A DNA stretch of 64,000 bases from Winogradskyella algicola (GTDB lineage: Bacteria > Bacteroidota > Bacteroidia > Flavobacteriales > Flavobacteriaceae). The position numbers and the translations under genes were made by a program. This document shows positions 17,800 to 26,483 of this stretch, piece after piece. The notes under the pieces are model-generated. The model saw only the letters and a program-made list of their open reading frames with translations. It searched no databases and was not told the origin of the DNA. Position 1 is the stretch's first letter. Every line of letters begins with the position of its first letter. The stretch covers positions 186,001 through 250,000 of the forward strand of contig NZ_SZQF01000005.1 of the NCBI RefSeq assembly GCF_005869935.1, in the 5' to 3' direction.

Positions 17800-18621
17800 T
17801 TAGTAATAAGAAATAACTCTTTCTTCTATAGAATTTAGAACTCCATTTAAATACGTTAATTTACTAATCCAGTTCTGATACTTATCAAAAGTATATCGAT
17901 AAGTAAAAATATCTGGGTATTTTTTACCAGTGCTTACAACTTTAAGCTCTACAATGTTATTAGTGTCATCGTATTTATAGTATTTTTTTTTCTCAGTTTT
18001 ATTTTTTTCAAATACTTCGATAAGAACTTTACCTTCTCTATTCCTAAAATAAGTTCTTTTTGAGCCGAAATAAGGACTATCAGAATACATAACAGAAGAT
18101 TTCAAATGCCCTTTTTTATTGTATGAATAATTCGTTTGAAAATTTGTTTTTTGCTTAAAAAAATTACTTCGCAAAGATATTAATCGATTATGGTGATATT
18201 TATTAAACTGTTGACTTATTAAAACCCCTTTATTGTCAAATACATTAATACTATCAATTATATTATCTTTTCCATAATAATAAATATTCTTTTTTAGTTT
18301 ATCTCCTTCAGAATTATAGCTAACTACACTATCAAATTTAGATGGATTTGAATAGAAATATTTTGAAAACACCCTAAGACCACCATTTCTCTTATAGCTT
18401 TTATATTCAATAATATTACCAGTACTGCTATAGGTTTTATGAAATGTGAGCCTTTTACTTTTATCTGTATTGCTATCTACTGGTGTGATTACATACTCAA
18501 AAATCTGATAAATTGAAGGCTTTGATTTATTTTCTGAAAATGAGCTAGTTTTAAACCCACAAGAGACTAAAAGTAATTGTAGGATTACAAGGACTAATAA
18601 TGCGTGAGTTTTATGTTTCAA
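17800..18621 (-). CDS. Lipoprotein of unknown function with repeated aromatic strands
   Basis: A TTG start at 18621 gives a compact signal peptide ending in a lipobox (LQLLLVSCG). An alternative GTG at 18687 would add 22 residues that do not look like a signal. The mature part has repeated strand-like units around YNSEGDKLKK, YNKKGHLKSS and YDDTNNIVEL, reminiscent of antitoxin-MORN/YD-type repeats. No enzymatic motif is seen. It diverges from the TIGR02757 gene across a short region holding a perfect 20-bp palindrome. Confidence 0.72.
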   Translation of the reverse strand: MKHKTHALLVLVILQLLLVSCGFKTSSFSENKSKPSIYQIFEYVITPVDSNTDKSKRLTFHKTYSSTGNIIEYKSYKRNGGLRVFSKYFYSNPSKFDSVVSYNSEGDKLKKNIYYYGKDNIIDSINVFDNKGVLISQQFNKYHHNRLISLRSNFFKQKTNFQTNYSYNKKGHLKSSVMYSDSPYFGSKRTYFRNREGKVLIEVFEKNKTEKKKYYKYDDTNNIVELKVVSTGKKYPDIFTYRYTFDKYQNWISKLTYLNGVLNSIEERVISYY

Positions 18622-18704
18622 ATTAAATAATTGATTTAGTACTAAACATTTTTTTACAGCAATATAACTTAGGTTTAAAATTCGCACTTTTAAACCAACA
18701 AGTC

Positions 18705-18724
18705 AATACGTAACGTTACGTATT
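18705..18724. promoter_or_regulatory. Perfect 20-bp palindrome (candidate operator)
   Basis: The core TACGTAACGTTACGTA (18707-18722) extends by two matching bases on each side to 20 bp. It ends 13 bases before the TATTTTTG box of the plus-strand gene and lies upstream of the divergent lipoprotein gene. Its symmetry and spacing suit a dimeric repressor. Confidence 0.5.
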
Positions 18725-18737
18725 TTTTACAAAGCCT

Positions 18738-18745
18738 TATTTTTG
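18738..18745 (+). promoter_or_regulatory. Bacteroidota -7 box for the TIGR02757 gene
   Basis: TATTTTTG matches TAnnTTTG, 19 bases before the TTG start codon at 18765. Confidence 0.45.
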
Positions 18746-18764
18746 CAGTCTAAACCTTAGCTTT

Positions 18765-19535
18765 TTGAAACTCAAACCATCAGAACTTAAAACCTTTTTA
18801 GACGAGAAAGTCCACCTGTACAATAACCCAAAGTTTATTGAGAGTGACCCAATACAAGTACCGCATCAATTTTCTAAAAAAGAGGATATTGAGATTGCTG
18901 GGTTTTTAACAGCTACCATTGCCTGGGGAAATCGTAAAAGCATTATTAACAATGCTAATAAAATGATGATGCTGTTAGACCATGCTCCTTACGAGTTTGT
19001 AACCCAACACCAAGACTCAGATTTAGAGGCTTTGCAGTCGTTTGTACACAGAACATTTAATGGTGATGATTTTATACAGTTTATAAAAAGTCTGCAACAT
19101 ATTTATAAAGCACATGATGGCTTAGAAGCTGTTTTTGAAAAATATGCTGAGCCTAATGCTTTACAAAAAAGCATCCATGAGTTTAAAAAACTATTTTTTG
19201 AGATTCCGCATTTAGAGCGTACCAAAAAACATGTGAGCGATCCTCTTAAAAAGTCTGCTGCCAAACGTATTAATATGTATTTGCGCTGGATGATACGCAA
19301 CGATAATGCAGGTGTAGATTTTGGCATTTGGGATAGCCTCTCTCCTGCTCAACTGAGTTGTCCGTTGGATGTGCATTCTGGTAATGTTGCACGACAATTA
19401 GGCTTGCTAAAACGCAAACAGAATGATGCTAAAGCCTTAGCAGAACTGGATGCAAACTTACGCAAGTTAGATCCTAGCGATCCTGTGAAGTATGATTTTG
19501 CGTTGTTTGGTTTGGGTGTTTTTGAGGGTTTTTAA
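18765..19535 (+). CDS. TIGR02757/DUF2400 family protein
   Basis: This 256-aa protein matches a conserved family of unknown function found in Bacteroidota and other bacteria. Typical segments include AGFLTATIAWGNRKSIINNA, MYLRWMIRND and CPLDVHSGNVARQLGLL. The overall shape resembles a helix-hairpin-helix DNA glycosylase-like fold, but I cannot assign a reaction. It starts with TTG. It has its own TAnnTTTG box and a 20-bp palindrome upstream. Confidence 0.88.
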   Translation: MKLKPSELKTFLDEKVHLYNNPKFIESDPIQVPHQFSKKEDIEIAGFLTATIAWGNRKSIINNANKMMMLLDHAPYEFVTQHQDSDLEALQSFVHRTFNGDDFIQFIKSLQHIYKAHDGLEAVFEKYAEPNALQKSIHEFKKLFFEIPHLERTKKHVSDPLKKSAAKRINMYLRWMIRNDNAGVDFGIWDSLSPAQLSCPLDVHSGNVARQLGLLKRKQNDAKALAELDANLRKLDPSDPVKYDFALFGLGVFEGF

Positions 19536-19558
19536 ATTCCTGCGAAAGCAGGAATCTC
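19536..19558 (-). repeat. Palindromic repeat of the GAGATTCCTG type, copy 2
   Basis: ATTCCTGC-GAAA-GCAGGAAT starts at the base after the preceding stop codon. Its reverse complement is identical over 23 bases to copy 3 at 19892-19914. Confidence 0.65.
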
Positions 19559-19610
19559 TTAATTATGAAGTTAAATCAACCACTTTAGACTAAATTTATA
19601 AAAAACTTTT

Positions 19611-19853
19611 ATGGGAGATATTATTGGAGAAATGATACTTTTTACAATTTTGAATTTTATTGGTGGCACAATAAGATGGCTCATAGCAACACTGTGGTCT
19701 TTTATTTTTAACACTAACAAACTCCCCTACAAAGAATACATTTATAGTCCCGAAACTGATGAATTTACGCACGATGGTGCTAATGGTTGTTTTAATTTAA
19801 TTATCGGGTTCTTATTTGTCTTTTTAGTGATATATATTGTCTTTAACATATAA
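19611..19853 (+). CDS. Small membrane protein, unknown function
   Basis: This 80-aa protein has two hydrophobic stretches (ILFTILNFIGGTIRWLIATLW and FNLIIGFLFVFLVIYIVF) joined by a polar loop with YSPETDEFTHDG. No family is recognised. A strong terminator directly follows the stop codon, which supports a real transcribed gene. Confidence 0.6.
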   Translation: MGDIIGEMILFTILNFIGGTIRWLIATLWSFIFNTNKLPYKEYIYSPETDEFTHDGANGCFNLIIGFLFVFLVIYIVFNI

Positions 19854-19884
19854 AAAAAGGCTTCCGCATCGGAAGCCTTTTTTG
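19852..19884. terminator. Strong terminator hairpin
   Basis: AAGGCTTCC-GCATC-GGAAGCCTT flanked by an A-run and a T-run. It can serve the small membrane-protein gene and the converging M61 gene. Confidence 0.85.
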
Positions 19885-19891
19885 GTATTAT

Positions 19892-19914
19892 GAGATTCCT
19901 GCTTTCGCAGGAAT
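19892..19914 (+). repeat. Palindromic repeat of the GAGATTCCTG type, copy 3
   Basis: ATTCCTGC-TTTC-GCAGGAAT, 4 bases from the stop codon of the M61 peptidase gene and directly behind a terminator. Confidence 0.65.
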
Positions 19915-19917
19915 TGA

Positions 19918-21807
19918 TTACCCTTTTAACCAAGCTTGTCTTAAAGCTTTTTGTGCTTCAGTAGCGTTTTCATCTTCTACTAAAGATTTACTTTTAGCAG
20001 TGGCCTTTTCTAATGTACCTTTTAAAACAATAGCTTCACCATTACGCTCTAAATCTAAGCTGTATTCCTGGCCTTCTTGCCAGCTGTACATGCCAGTAAT
20101 AACCTGTTCTGCGTTTTGTAAGGTTAAATCTTTTCCGTTTACTTTTTTGATGATATCACCTGCTTGCACTCCTTGAGAAGCCCAGAATGAATTCTTTAAA
20201 GCCATTGGCGAAAAGAAAATACCTTTGTTAGGATCACCATCAAAAATGATGTTTTGCCCACCAGCAAAAATGTAGTTTGTAGGTACTTCGCTTTCACCCT
20301 TTGTTAAACCAACCATTTCAAAAAACGCGTTGTAGTTAATTGGTACATCACCTTCCACATGTGTTTTTAAGAACTCACCAACGCTTGGGTAGGTCATTTC
20401 AGTAATTTCTGCAATGATTTTATCATCATCAAAAGGTTTTTCTTTACCGTATTTAGCTGATAATTCTTTCATTAAAGACAACATGCTTCTGTCGCCATCG
20501 CTTTCATTTCGCATTAAAATATCTATGCACATACCGATTAAAGCACCTTTCATATACACATTGTAGTAATTAGATGCATAAGGTTCCTCTAACACGTTTT
20601 CACTCATTACGGTGAAACTCATAGCATCATCTAAATTTTTAGATGTTGCTATTTTAGACATGATAGTATTGTAAAAATCCGTTGGCTCTATTAAACCTTC
20701 ATAAACCTGAAAGTGTTGTGCAAAATACTCAGTTACACCTTCGTACATCCATAAATGTTTAGAGAATGTTGGTTTGTTATAATCGAAATAATGCACATCT
20801 TCTGAGTGTACCGATAATGGAGTTACAATATGAAAGAACTCATGCGCTACAACATCTATAATAGATGCCGCTAAACCTTCTTTGCTTGAAGACTCTGGTA
20901 ACACAACCACTGTAGACGTGTGATGTTCTAAAGCTCCCATGCCTTTTGGTGCAGTATCAGAACCATCAGATAAGTATAAATAGATGTCGTAACGTGCTGT
21001 ACTGTTAATATCACCTAAATACTTCTTTTGCGCCTGCATCATTTTATAAACCGTTTCTTTTTGGCTCGCTGCAGTATGCACTTTGTTTGGTGAATATACA
21101 CTTAGTACAATTTTAATATCACCAACCATAAACTCTTCCACATCTAGTTTACCATACATCATAGGGTTGTCGGTAATTTCAAAATAACGCTGTGCGAAAT
21201 AGCTACTGGTAATAGATTTACCATCTGCACTAGATTTCATGCCTCTGTCTTCTAAAGCCGAGGTTCTGACAAAGGTTGCTGGTGCAGTAACATCTAAAGC
21301 ATATTGATTGTTTCTTAAAGAATCGAAATAACCAATAAATCCATGAAGATTTAATACATAGTTGTCTTCTTCAATATTTGTTCCTGCTGGAGAAAATGGG
21401 TTTTCACCACCTATTCCACCTGTAGATTCAATATCAAAAGTATCGTTAACGTAATAGGTTAATTTATCTAAATTGGTAGCATCTGCAATCGCCCAAGTGT
21501 TGGTATCTACTTTAGTTACCTCAAGCTCATTTCCGTTGTAATCTAAAGCTTTCATATCGTCTACATACTTCCCGAAATCACTAACAGAATATGTTCCCTG
21601 TACTACACGAGGCAATCTGTATGTTACCGTTTCTGTGGTAAAACGACCAGGATTAATGGTTACTGGCACTTTATCATCTACCACTGCTGTTAAATCTAAT
21701 GCAGTTTCGATAGGATTATTAACTGCTAAATCATCTACTGTTGGCTTGGCTGAACCACAACCTACCAAAATTACACTTAAGCCTATAATGGCTAAATAGT
21801 TCTTCAT
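19918..21807 (-). CDS. M61 family glycyl aminopeptidase-like lipoprotein with PDZ domain
   Basis: This 629-aa lipoprotein (MKNYLAIIGLSVILVGCGS, lipobox Cys17) carries the M61 zinc site HEFFH at about residues 316-320, with the third ligand in WMYEGVTEYF. A C-terminal PDZ domain (about residues 530-600; GVQAGDIIKKVNGKDL) is typical of the family. M61 enzymes release N-terminal residues, classically Gly or Ala, from peptides. It is probably periplasmic or surface-anchored. A minus-strand TAGTTTTG box lies at 21839-21846. Confidence 0.93.
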   Translation of the reverse strand: MKNYLAIIGLSVILVGCGSAKPTVDDLAVNNPIETALDLTAVVDDKVPVTINPGRFTTETVTYRLPRVVQGTYSVSDFGKYVDDMKALDYNGNELEVTKVDTNTWAIADATNLDKLTYYVNDTFDIESTGGIGGENPFSPAGTNIEEDNYVLNLHGFIGYFDSLRNNQYALDVTAPATFVRTSALEDRGMKSSADGKSITSSYFAQRYFEITDNPMMYGKLDVEEFMVGDIKIVLSVYSPNKVHTAASQKETVYKMMQAQKKYLGDINSTARYDIYLYLSDGSDTAPKGMGALEHHTSTVVVLPESSSKEGLAASIIDVVAHEFFHIVTPLSVHSEDVHYFDYNKPTFSKHLWMYEGVTEYFAQHFQVYEGLIEPTDFYNTIMSKIATSKNLDDAMSFTVMSENVLEEPYASNYYNVYMKGALIGMCIDILMRNESDGDRSMLSLMKELSAKYGKEKPFDDDKIIAEITEMTYPSVGEFLKTHVEGDVPINYNAFFEMVGLTKGESEVPTNYIFAGGQNIIFDGDPNKGIFFSPMALKNSFWASQGVQAGDIIKKVNGKDLTLQNAEQVITGMYSWQEGQEYSLDLERNGEAIVLKGTLEKATAKSKSLVEDENATEAQKALRQAWLKG

Positions 21808-21838
21808 GAATAAATATTTAATTTTTTTACGAGACGCA

Positions 21839-21846
21839 CAAAACTA
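21839..21846 (-). promoter_or_regulatory. Bacteroidota -7 box for the M61 gene
   Basis: On the minus strand this reads TAGTTTTG, an exact TAnnTTTG, 31 bases upstream of the ATG. Confidence 0.4.
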
Positions 21847-21892
21847 CAATCTGTTACTACTATAAATCTAAAGGTTTTGTTAAATTCGTAGC

Positions 21893-22900
21893 ATGTCTCA
21901 GCCATTAATCAGCATTTTAATTCCTTTTAAAAATACCGAAGCCTTTATTTCTGAATGTGTTACTTCTATAATTAATCAGACTTATACCAATTGGGAAGCT
22001 ATTTTTGTAAATGATCATTCTGATGATGCGTCTTATACTATTGTTGAAAAATTTTCAGAAAATGACGACCGAATTCAATTATACAACAATAGACATGAAG
22101 GTATAATTTCTGCATTACAAACTGCTTTTAAAAACTGTAAAGGCTCTTATATCACCAGAATGGATAGCGATGATATAATGACCAAAAACAGACTTGAAGT
22201 AATGCTGAACAGTCTTTTAAAACACGGAAAATATCATCTTGCGGTTGGGCAAGTAAAGTATTTTAGAACTGACGGCATTAGCAATGGTTATGCACGCTAC
22301 GAACGTTGGCTTAATGAACTTACCGAAAAAGGCAATAACTATTCTGAAATTTACAAAGAATGTGTAATCCCTTCACCTTGCTGGATGCTACATCGTGATG
22401 ATTTTATAGCTTGTGAAGGTTTTGAGCCTAATCGTTATCCTGAAGATTATGATTTAACGTTTCGGTTTTACAGGGCAAAATATAAATGTATTCCTTGCGA
22501 TAAGGTACTACTCTATTGGCGCGATTACAGTACACGAACGTCCAGAACGCACGAGCATTATGCGATAAATTACTTTTTGGATATTAAAGTACATTACTTC
22601 TTAGAATTGGATTATACACCAAAAAGGCCTTTGGTTGTTTGGGGCGCAGGAAAAAAAGGAAAAACTATAGCTAAGCTCTTAATTGAAAATGATATTTCGT
22701 TTTACTGGATTTGCAATAACAAAAAGAAAATAGGTAAAGATGTTTATGGACAAAAACTGTTAAATTTTAAATATTTAGAACAACTCAATCATCCGCAAAG
22801 TATTATTACGGTTGCCAATGAACAGGAACAAAAGAACATAAAACGCTTTTTTGAAAAACAAAAAATGCAGCCCATGAATGATTATTTTTTCTTTTGTTAA
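21893..22900 (+). CDS. Family 2 glycosyltransferase with C-terminal nucleotide-binding-like extension
   Basis: This 335-aa protein begins with a GT-A domain (SILIPFKNTEAFISECVTSI, metal-binding RMDSDD at about residues 91-96, CWMLHRDDF, YPEDYDLTFRF). It transfers a sugar from a nucleotide donor, probably to a surface glycan. From about residue 245 a separate Rossmann-like segment begins (VVWGAGKKGKTIAKLLIEN) that resembles the N-terminal unit of PglD or oxidoreductase-like proteins. It is an isolated gene between peptidase and BatA-type genes, so the glycan is not indicated by context. Confidence 0.88.
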   Translation: MSQPLISILIPFKNTEAFISECVTSIINQTYTNWEAIFVNDHSDDASYTIVEKFSENDDRIQLYNNRHEGIISALQTAFKNCKGSYITRMDSDDIMTKNRLEVMLNSLLKHGKYHLAVGQVKYFRTDGISNGYARYERWLNELTEKGNNYSEIYKECVIPSPCWMLHRDDFIACEGFEPNRYPEDYDLTFRFYRAKYKCIPCDKVLLYWRDYSTRTSRTHEHYAINYFLDIKVHYFLELDYTPKRPLVVWGAGKKGKTIAKLLIENDISFYWICNNKKKIGKDVYGQKLLNFKYLEQLNHPQSIITVANEQEQKNIKRFFEKQKMQPMNDYFFFC

Positions 22901-22940
22901 ATTTCTCAAAAGCGCATTACACTTATCCTTTTTCATTTTC

Positions 22941-22948
22941 TATATTTG
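22941..22948 (+). promoter_or_regulatory. Bacteroidota -7 box for the BatA-type gene
   Basis: TATATTTG matches TAnnTTTG, 25 bases before the ATG at 22974. Confidence 0.4.
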
Positions 22949-22973
22949 ACAAACTAATAATGCCACAACAGGA

Positions 22974-24899
22974 ATGCAGTTTAAACATCCCGAATTACTT
23001 TACGCACTTTTTTTACTGATAGTTCCTATACTTATTCACTTATTTCAGTTACGTCGTTTTCAGAAGGTACAATTTACCAACGTAAAATTCCTAAAAGCTG
23101 TAAAACTTCAAACTCGTAAAAGCTCGCAATTAAAAAAGTGGTTAACATTACTTACCAGAATGTTATTATTGGCTTGTGCTATTATTGCGTTTGCACAACC
23201 ATTTATACCAAATACTGAAGATTTTAATGAAGCACAAGAAACCGTTGTGTATCTGGATAATTCATACAGTATGCAAGCGACTGGTAAAAACGGAAGTCTG
23301 CTAAATGAAGCCATTCAGGATATGATAAACAACTTTCCTGAGGATGAAAAAATAAGTCTGTTTACTAATACGCAAACCTTTAGAAACACAAGTTTAAAAG
23401 CTTTAAAAAATGATTTAATTCAATTAGAGCACTCACCTACGCAACTAAATTATGATGCGCTTTTTATTAAAGGTAAGCAACTGTTTTCGAAAGATTTAGC
23501 TTCAAAAAAGAATCTTGTTTTGGTTTCTGATTTTCAACAAAAGGAAAATCCAATAACATTTGAAACCGACAGCACCATTAACTTAAGTTTGGTACAACCA
23601 AAGTCAACTTTAGTTTCTAATGTAAGTATTGATAGTGTTTATGTTGCTAACTCTAATGCCGAAACTTTAGACTTAAATGTAAAGCTATCCAATCAAGGTG
23701 AAGCTATTGAGAATATAACAGTTTCCTTATTTAATGACGATGTTTTATTAGCAAAAAATGCTGTTGATATAAGTGAAAGTTCAGAAGCTACATTTTCGGT
23801 TTCTAACAATGCAGTAATTAATGGAAGATTAGTGATTGAAGATGCAAGTTTGCAATACGATAATAGCTTTTATTTTAATATTAATTCTAAACCAAAAATT
23901 AAGGTTCTTTCAATAAACGAAAATACTGATGATAATTTCTTAAAACGCATCTATACAGATGATGAATTTGAGTATAATTCTTTTAAAGAAAGTAGTCTTA
24001 ATTTCAATTTAATTCCAGATCAAAATCTAATTGTTTTAAATGAGTTAGAAAGTATATCTGACGCTTTAAGAACAGCTCTTATTTCTTTTAAAAATGACGG
24101 AGGATATATTTTAACTATCCCTTCAAATAAAATAAACTTAAATACTTATAATCAGTTATTTAAAAATTTAAGCGCTTCTCAACTTTTAGCATTAAATAAT
24201 CAGCAAAAACGTATCACTACGATTAACTATAATCATCCACTTTTGGCAAATGCATTTTATTCTAAAGTTAGTAATTTTCAGTACCCAAAAGTAGAATCTT
24301 CATATAGTTTTTCTTCAAACGCTAATAGTGTATTATCCTATGAAGATGGCAACGCTTTTTTAGTTGGAAATAATAGTACTTATTCGTTTTCGAGTGCCCT
24401 AAATGATGACAACTCAAACTTTAAAAATTCACCTTTAATAGTTCCTGTGCTTTACAATATTGGCAAGCAAAGTTTAAAGTTGCCACAACTCTATTACTCT
24501 ATAGGACAATCAAACTCAATTGCAATTAACGCTGTTTTAGGTCAAGACGACATTTTAACGCTGGGTAATGCAGAAAATTCAATTATTCCGTTACAAAAAA
24601 CCTACAGCAAAACTGTGGTATTAGAAACACAAGAGTATCCTGAAAATGCTGGTATATACGAAGTAAAAAACAAATCTGAAGTTATTCAAAACTTAAGTTT
24701 TAATTTCAACAGAGAAGAAAGTAATCTAAACTATTTAGACATTAAAACTATTGCAAATACATCTGTTAACGATAGCTTAGCCACAACCATAAACGACATA
24801 AAAAGTAGCTCAACTATTAATGCACTATGGAAATGGTTTGTTATTTTTGCGCTAGTATTTTTAATAATAGAGATACTTCTACTAAAATATCTTAAATGA
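22974..24899 (+). CDS. BatA/aerotolerance-type membrane protein with vWA-like domain
   Basis: This 641-aa protein begins with the BatA N-terminal signature (FKHPELLYALFLLIVPILIHLFQLRRFQKV broken here), two membrane segments and a von Willebrand A-like region. That region has a metal-site-like DNSYSM (about residue 92) and VLVSDFQQ. It has a long periplasmic middle and a final membrane helix. Such proteins are common in Bacteroidota, often apart from the MoxR/Bat operon. Its last 4 bases overlap the start of the dihydroorotase-like gene (ATGA), implying translational coupling. The role is unknown. Confidence 0.88.
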   Translation: MQFKHPELLYALFLLIVPILIHLFQLRRFQKVQFTNVKFLKAVKLQTRKSSQLKKWLTLLTRMLLLACAIIAFAQPFIPNTEDFNEAQETVVYLDNSYSMQATGKNGSLLNEAIQDMINNFPEDEKISLFTNTQTFRNTSLKALKNDLIQLEHSPTQLNYDALFIKGKQLFSKDLASKKNLVLVSDFQQKENPITFETDSTINLSLVQPKSTLVSNVSIDSVYVANSNAETLDLNVKLSNQGEAIENITVSLFNDDVLLAKNAVDISESSEATFSVSNNAVINGRLVIEDASLQYDNSFYFNINSKPKIKVLSINENTDDNFLKRIYTDDEFEYNSFKESSLNFNLIPDQNLIVLNELESISDALRTALISFKNDGGYILTIPSNKINLNTYNQLFKNLSASQLLALNNQQKRITTINYNHPLLANAFYSKVSNFQYPKVESSYSFSSNANSVLSYEDGNAFLVGNNSTYSFSSALNDDNSNFKNSPLIVPVLYNIGKQSLKLPQLYYSIGQSNSIAINAVLGQDDILTLGNAENSIIPLQKTYSKTVVLETQEYPENAGIYEVKNKSEVIQNLSFNFNREESNLNYLDIKTIANTSVNDSLATTINDIKSSSTINALWKWFVIFALVFLIIEILLLKYLK

Positions 24900-26149
24900 A
24901 CGCACTCATAAAATCTGCCACCATCGTTGATTCTAAAAGTGAATTTCACAACGAAACAGTAGATATTTTAATTGAAAAAGGTCGCATTTCTAAGATTTCT
25001 AAACGCATTTCTAATCCTGGTAATTACAAAGAAATTAAACTAGACAACCTACATGTTTCTCAAGGTTGGTTTGACAGCAGTGTTTCTTTTGGAGAACCAG
25101 GCTACGAAGAACGCGAAACCATAGAAAACGGTCTAAAAACTGCTGCTGAATCTGGTTTTACTGCTGTGGCGCTTAATGCAAATTCTAATCCAGTAATCGA
25201 TAGTTTCGCTGATATTACTCTGGTGAAAGCAAAAGCCCAGAACAAAGCGACTAGCCTCTATCCTATTGGTGCTTTAACAAAAGCTAGTAATAGCACTGAT
25301 TTGGCTGAGTTATTTGACATGAAAAACGCTGGAGCAGTTGCGTTTTATGATTATCAGAAACCTATTTCTAACCCAAATCTTATAAAGATTGCTTTACAAT
25401 ATGCGAGTAACTTTGATGGTTTAGTTTTGTCTTTTCCTCAAGAGTCTAAAATTTCTGGTCTTGGTGTGGTAAACGAAAATATAAACAGTACACGATTAGG
25501 CTTAAAAGGAAATCCTGGTTTAGCAGAAGAATTGCAAGTTGCCAGAGATTTGTTCCTTTTAGAATATACCGAAGGCAAACTACATATACCAACGATATCT
25601 ACGGCTAAATCTGTAGAACTCATTAGAGAAGCTAAAGCCAAAAAACTTAATGTGACTTGTAGTGTAGCAATACACAATTTAGTATTAACAGATGATAGTC
25701 TAGAGGGATTTGACACTAGATATAAGGTTTTACCTCCACTAAGAACACAAAGCGATTGTGATGCTTTAATTGAAGGATTAAAAGACGGAACAATAGATAT
25801 GGTAACCACAGACCATAACCCAATTGATATTGAGGATAAGAATGTAGAGTTTGATCATGCCAAATATGGAACCATAGGTTTAGAATCCGCTTTTGGTGCT
25901 TTGCAAACTGTTTTTACCACAAAGAAAGCGGTTAGTTTACTAACCCAAGGTAAAGCTAGATTTGGTGTACCTGAAACTTCAATAAATATTGGTGAAATGG
26001 CTAATTTAAGCTTGTTTAATCCTGATGGCAAATACCAGTTTAGTAAAGAAAACATTACTTCAAAATCAAAGAACAGTGCATTTCTTGGTATGGAGCTAAA
26101 AGGAAATGTTTACGGAGTAATCTCAAACAATAAAGTTGTCTTAAAATAA
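24896..26149 (+). CDS. Dihydroorotase-like protein lacking the metal ligands (probable pseudoenzyme)
   Basis: This 417-aa protein aligns along its length with class I dihydroorotases (PGYEERETIENGLKTAA, PPLRTQSDCDALIEGLKDG, TTDHNPID, and C-terminal GEMANLSLFNPDG). The HxH metal motif that should precede EPG is replaced: the family D-x-H-x-H-x-R-x-P-G is here D-S-S-V-S-F-G-E-P-G. The later ligand regions are also altered (HIPTIST where HIQHVS-like is usual). The catalytic-type Asp in TTDH remains. It is therefore unlikely to be an active PyrC and may be a structural or regulatory partner, as dihydroorotase pseudoenzymes are for aspartate transcarbamoylase in other bacteria. It overlaps the BatA-type gene by 4 bases. 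Confidence 0.85.
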   Translation: MNALIKSATIVDSKSEFHNETVDILIEKGRISKISKRISNPGNYKEIKLDNLHVSQGWFDSSVSFGEPGYEERETIENGLKTAAESGFTAVALNANSNPVIDSFADITLVKAKAQNKATSLYPIGALTKASNSTDLAELFDMKNAGAVAFYDYQKPISNPNLIKIALQYASNFDGLVLSFPQESKISGLGVVNENINSTRLGLKGNPGLAEELQVARDLFLLEYTEGKLHIPTISTAKSVELIREAKAKKLNVTCSVAIHNLVLTDDSLEGFDTRYKVLPPLRTQSDCDALIEGLKDGTIDMVTTDHNPIDIEDKNVEFDHAKYGTIGLESAFGALQTVFTTKKAVSLLTQGKARFGVPETSINIGEMANLSLFNPDGKYQFSKENITSKSKNSAFLGMELKGNVYGVISNNKVVLK

Positions 26150-26481
26150 TGAAACAAAATATAATTGACGAAGGCAAAACACTTGCACTAGTATCGTATC
26201 TAACGTTATTTGGCACTTTGATAGCCTTTTTTATGAATCAGGATAAGAAAAATCCCTTCACCTCTTTTCATATAAGACAAGCGTTAGGCTTAGGTTTGTT
26301 GTATATAATGATTGCTTTTGTTGTAAGTAGTTTTAATAGTATGAATATTAGTGGTGCCTTTTGGTTGTTCTTTTCGGTATTGTACCTCTATGGTATCTAT
26401 GGAGCTATTACAGGCAAAACCAACAAGATTCCACTACTCGGTGATTTTTTTCAAAATTTCTTTAAAAATATTGGTCAATAA
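26149..26481 (+). CDS. Small DUF4870-like membrane protein
   Basis: This 110-aa protein has about three to four membrane segments and the family-like motif NPFTSFHIRQALGLGL, resembling the Tic20/DUF4870 group. Its ATG overlaps the stop of the preceding gene by one base (TAATG), so it is coupled to it. The function is unknown. It ends 2 bases before the esterase gene, which puts four genes from 22974 to 27128 in one tight unit. Confidence 0.82.
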   Translation: MKQNIIDEGKTLALVSYLTLFGTLIAFFMNQDKKNPFTSFHIRQALGLGLLYIMIAFVVSSFNSMNISGAFWLFFSVLYLYGIYGAITGKTNKIPLLGDFFQNFFKNIGQ

Positions 26482-26483
26482 CC

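Noticed and set aside
25438..25809. A 123-codon minus-strand open frame inside the dihydroorotase-like gene
   Set aside because: It lies wholly within a well-supported gene, with no recognisable motif or promoter.
24896..26149. Labelling the gene as functional pyrC
   Set aside because: The metal-binding His residues and other ligands are missing, so dihydroorotase activity is unlikely.
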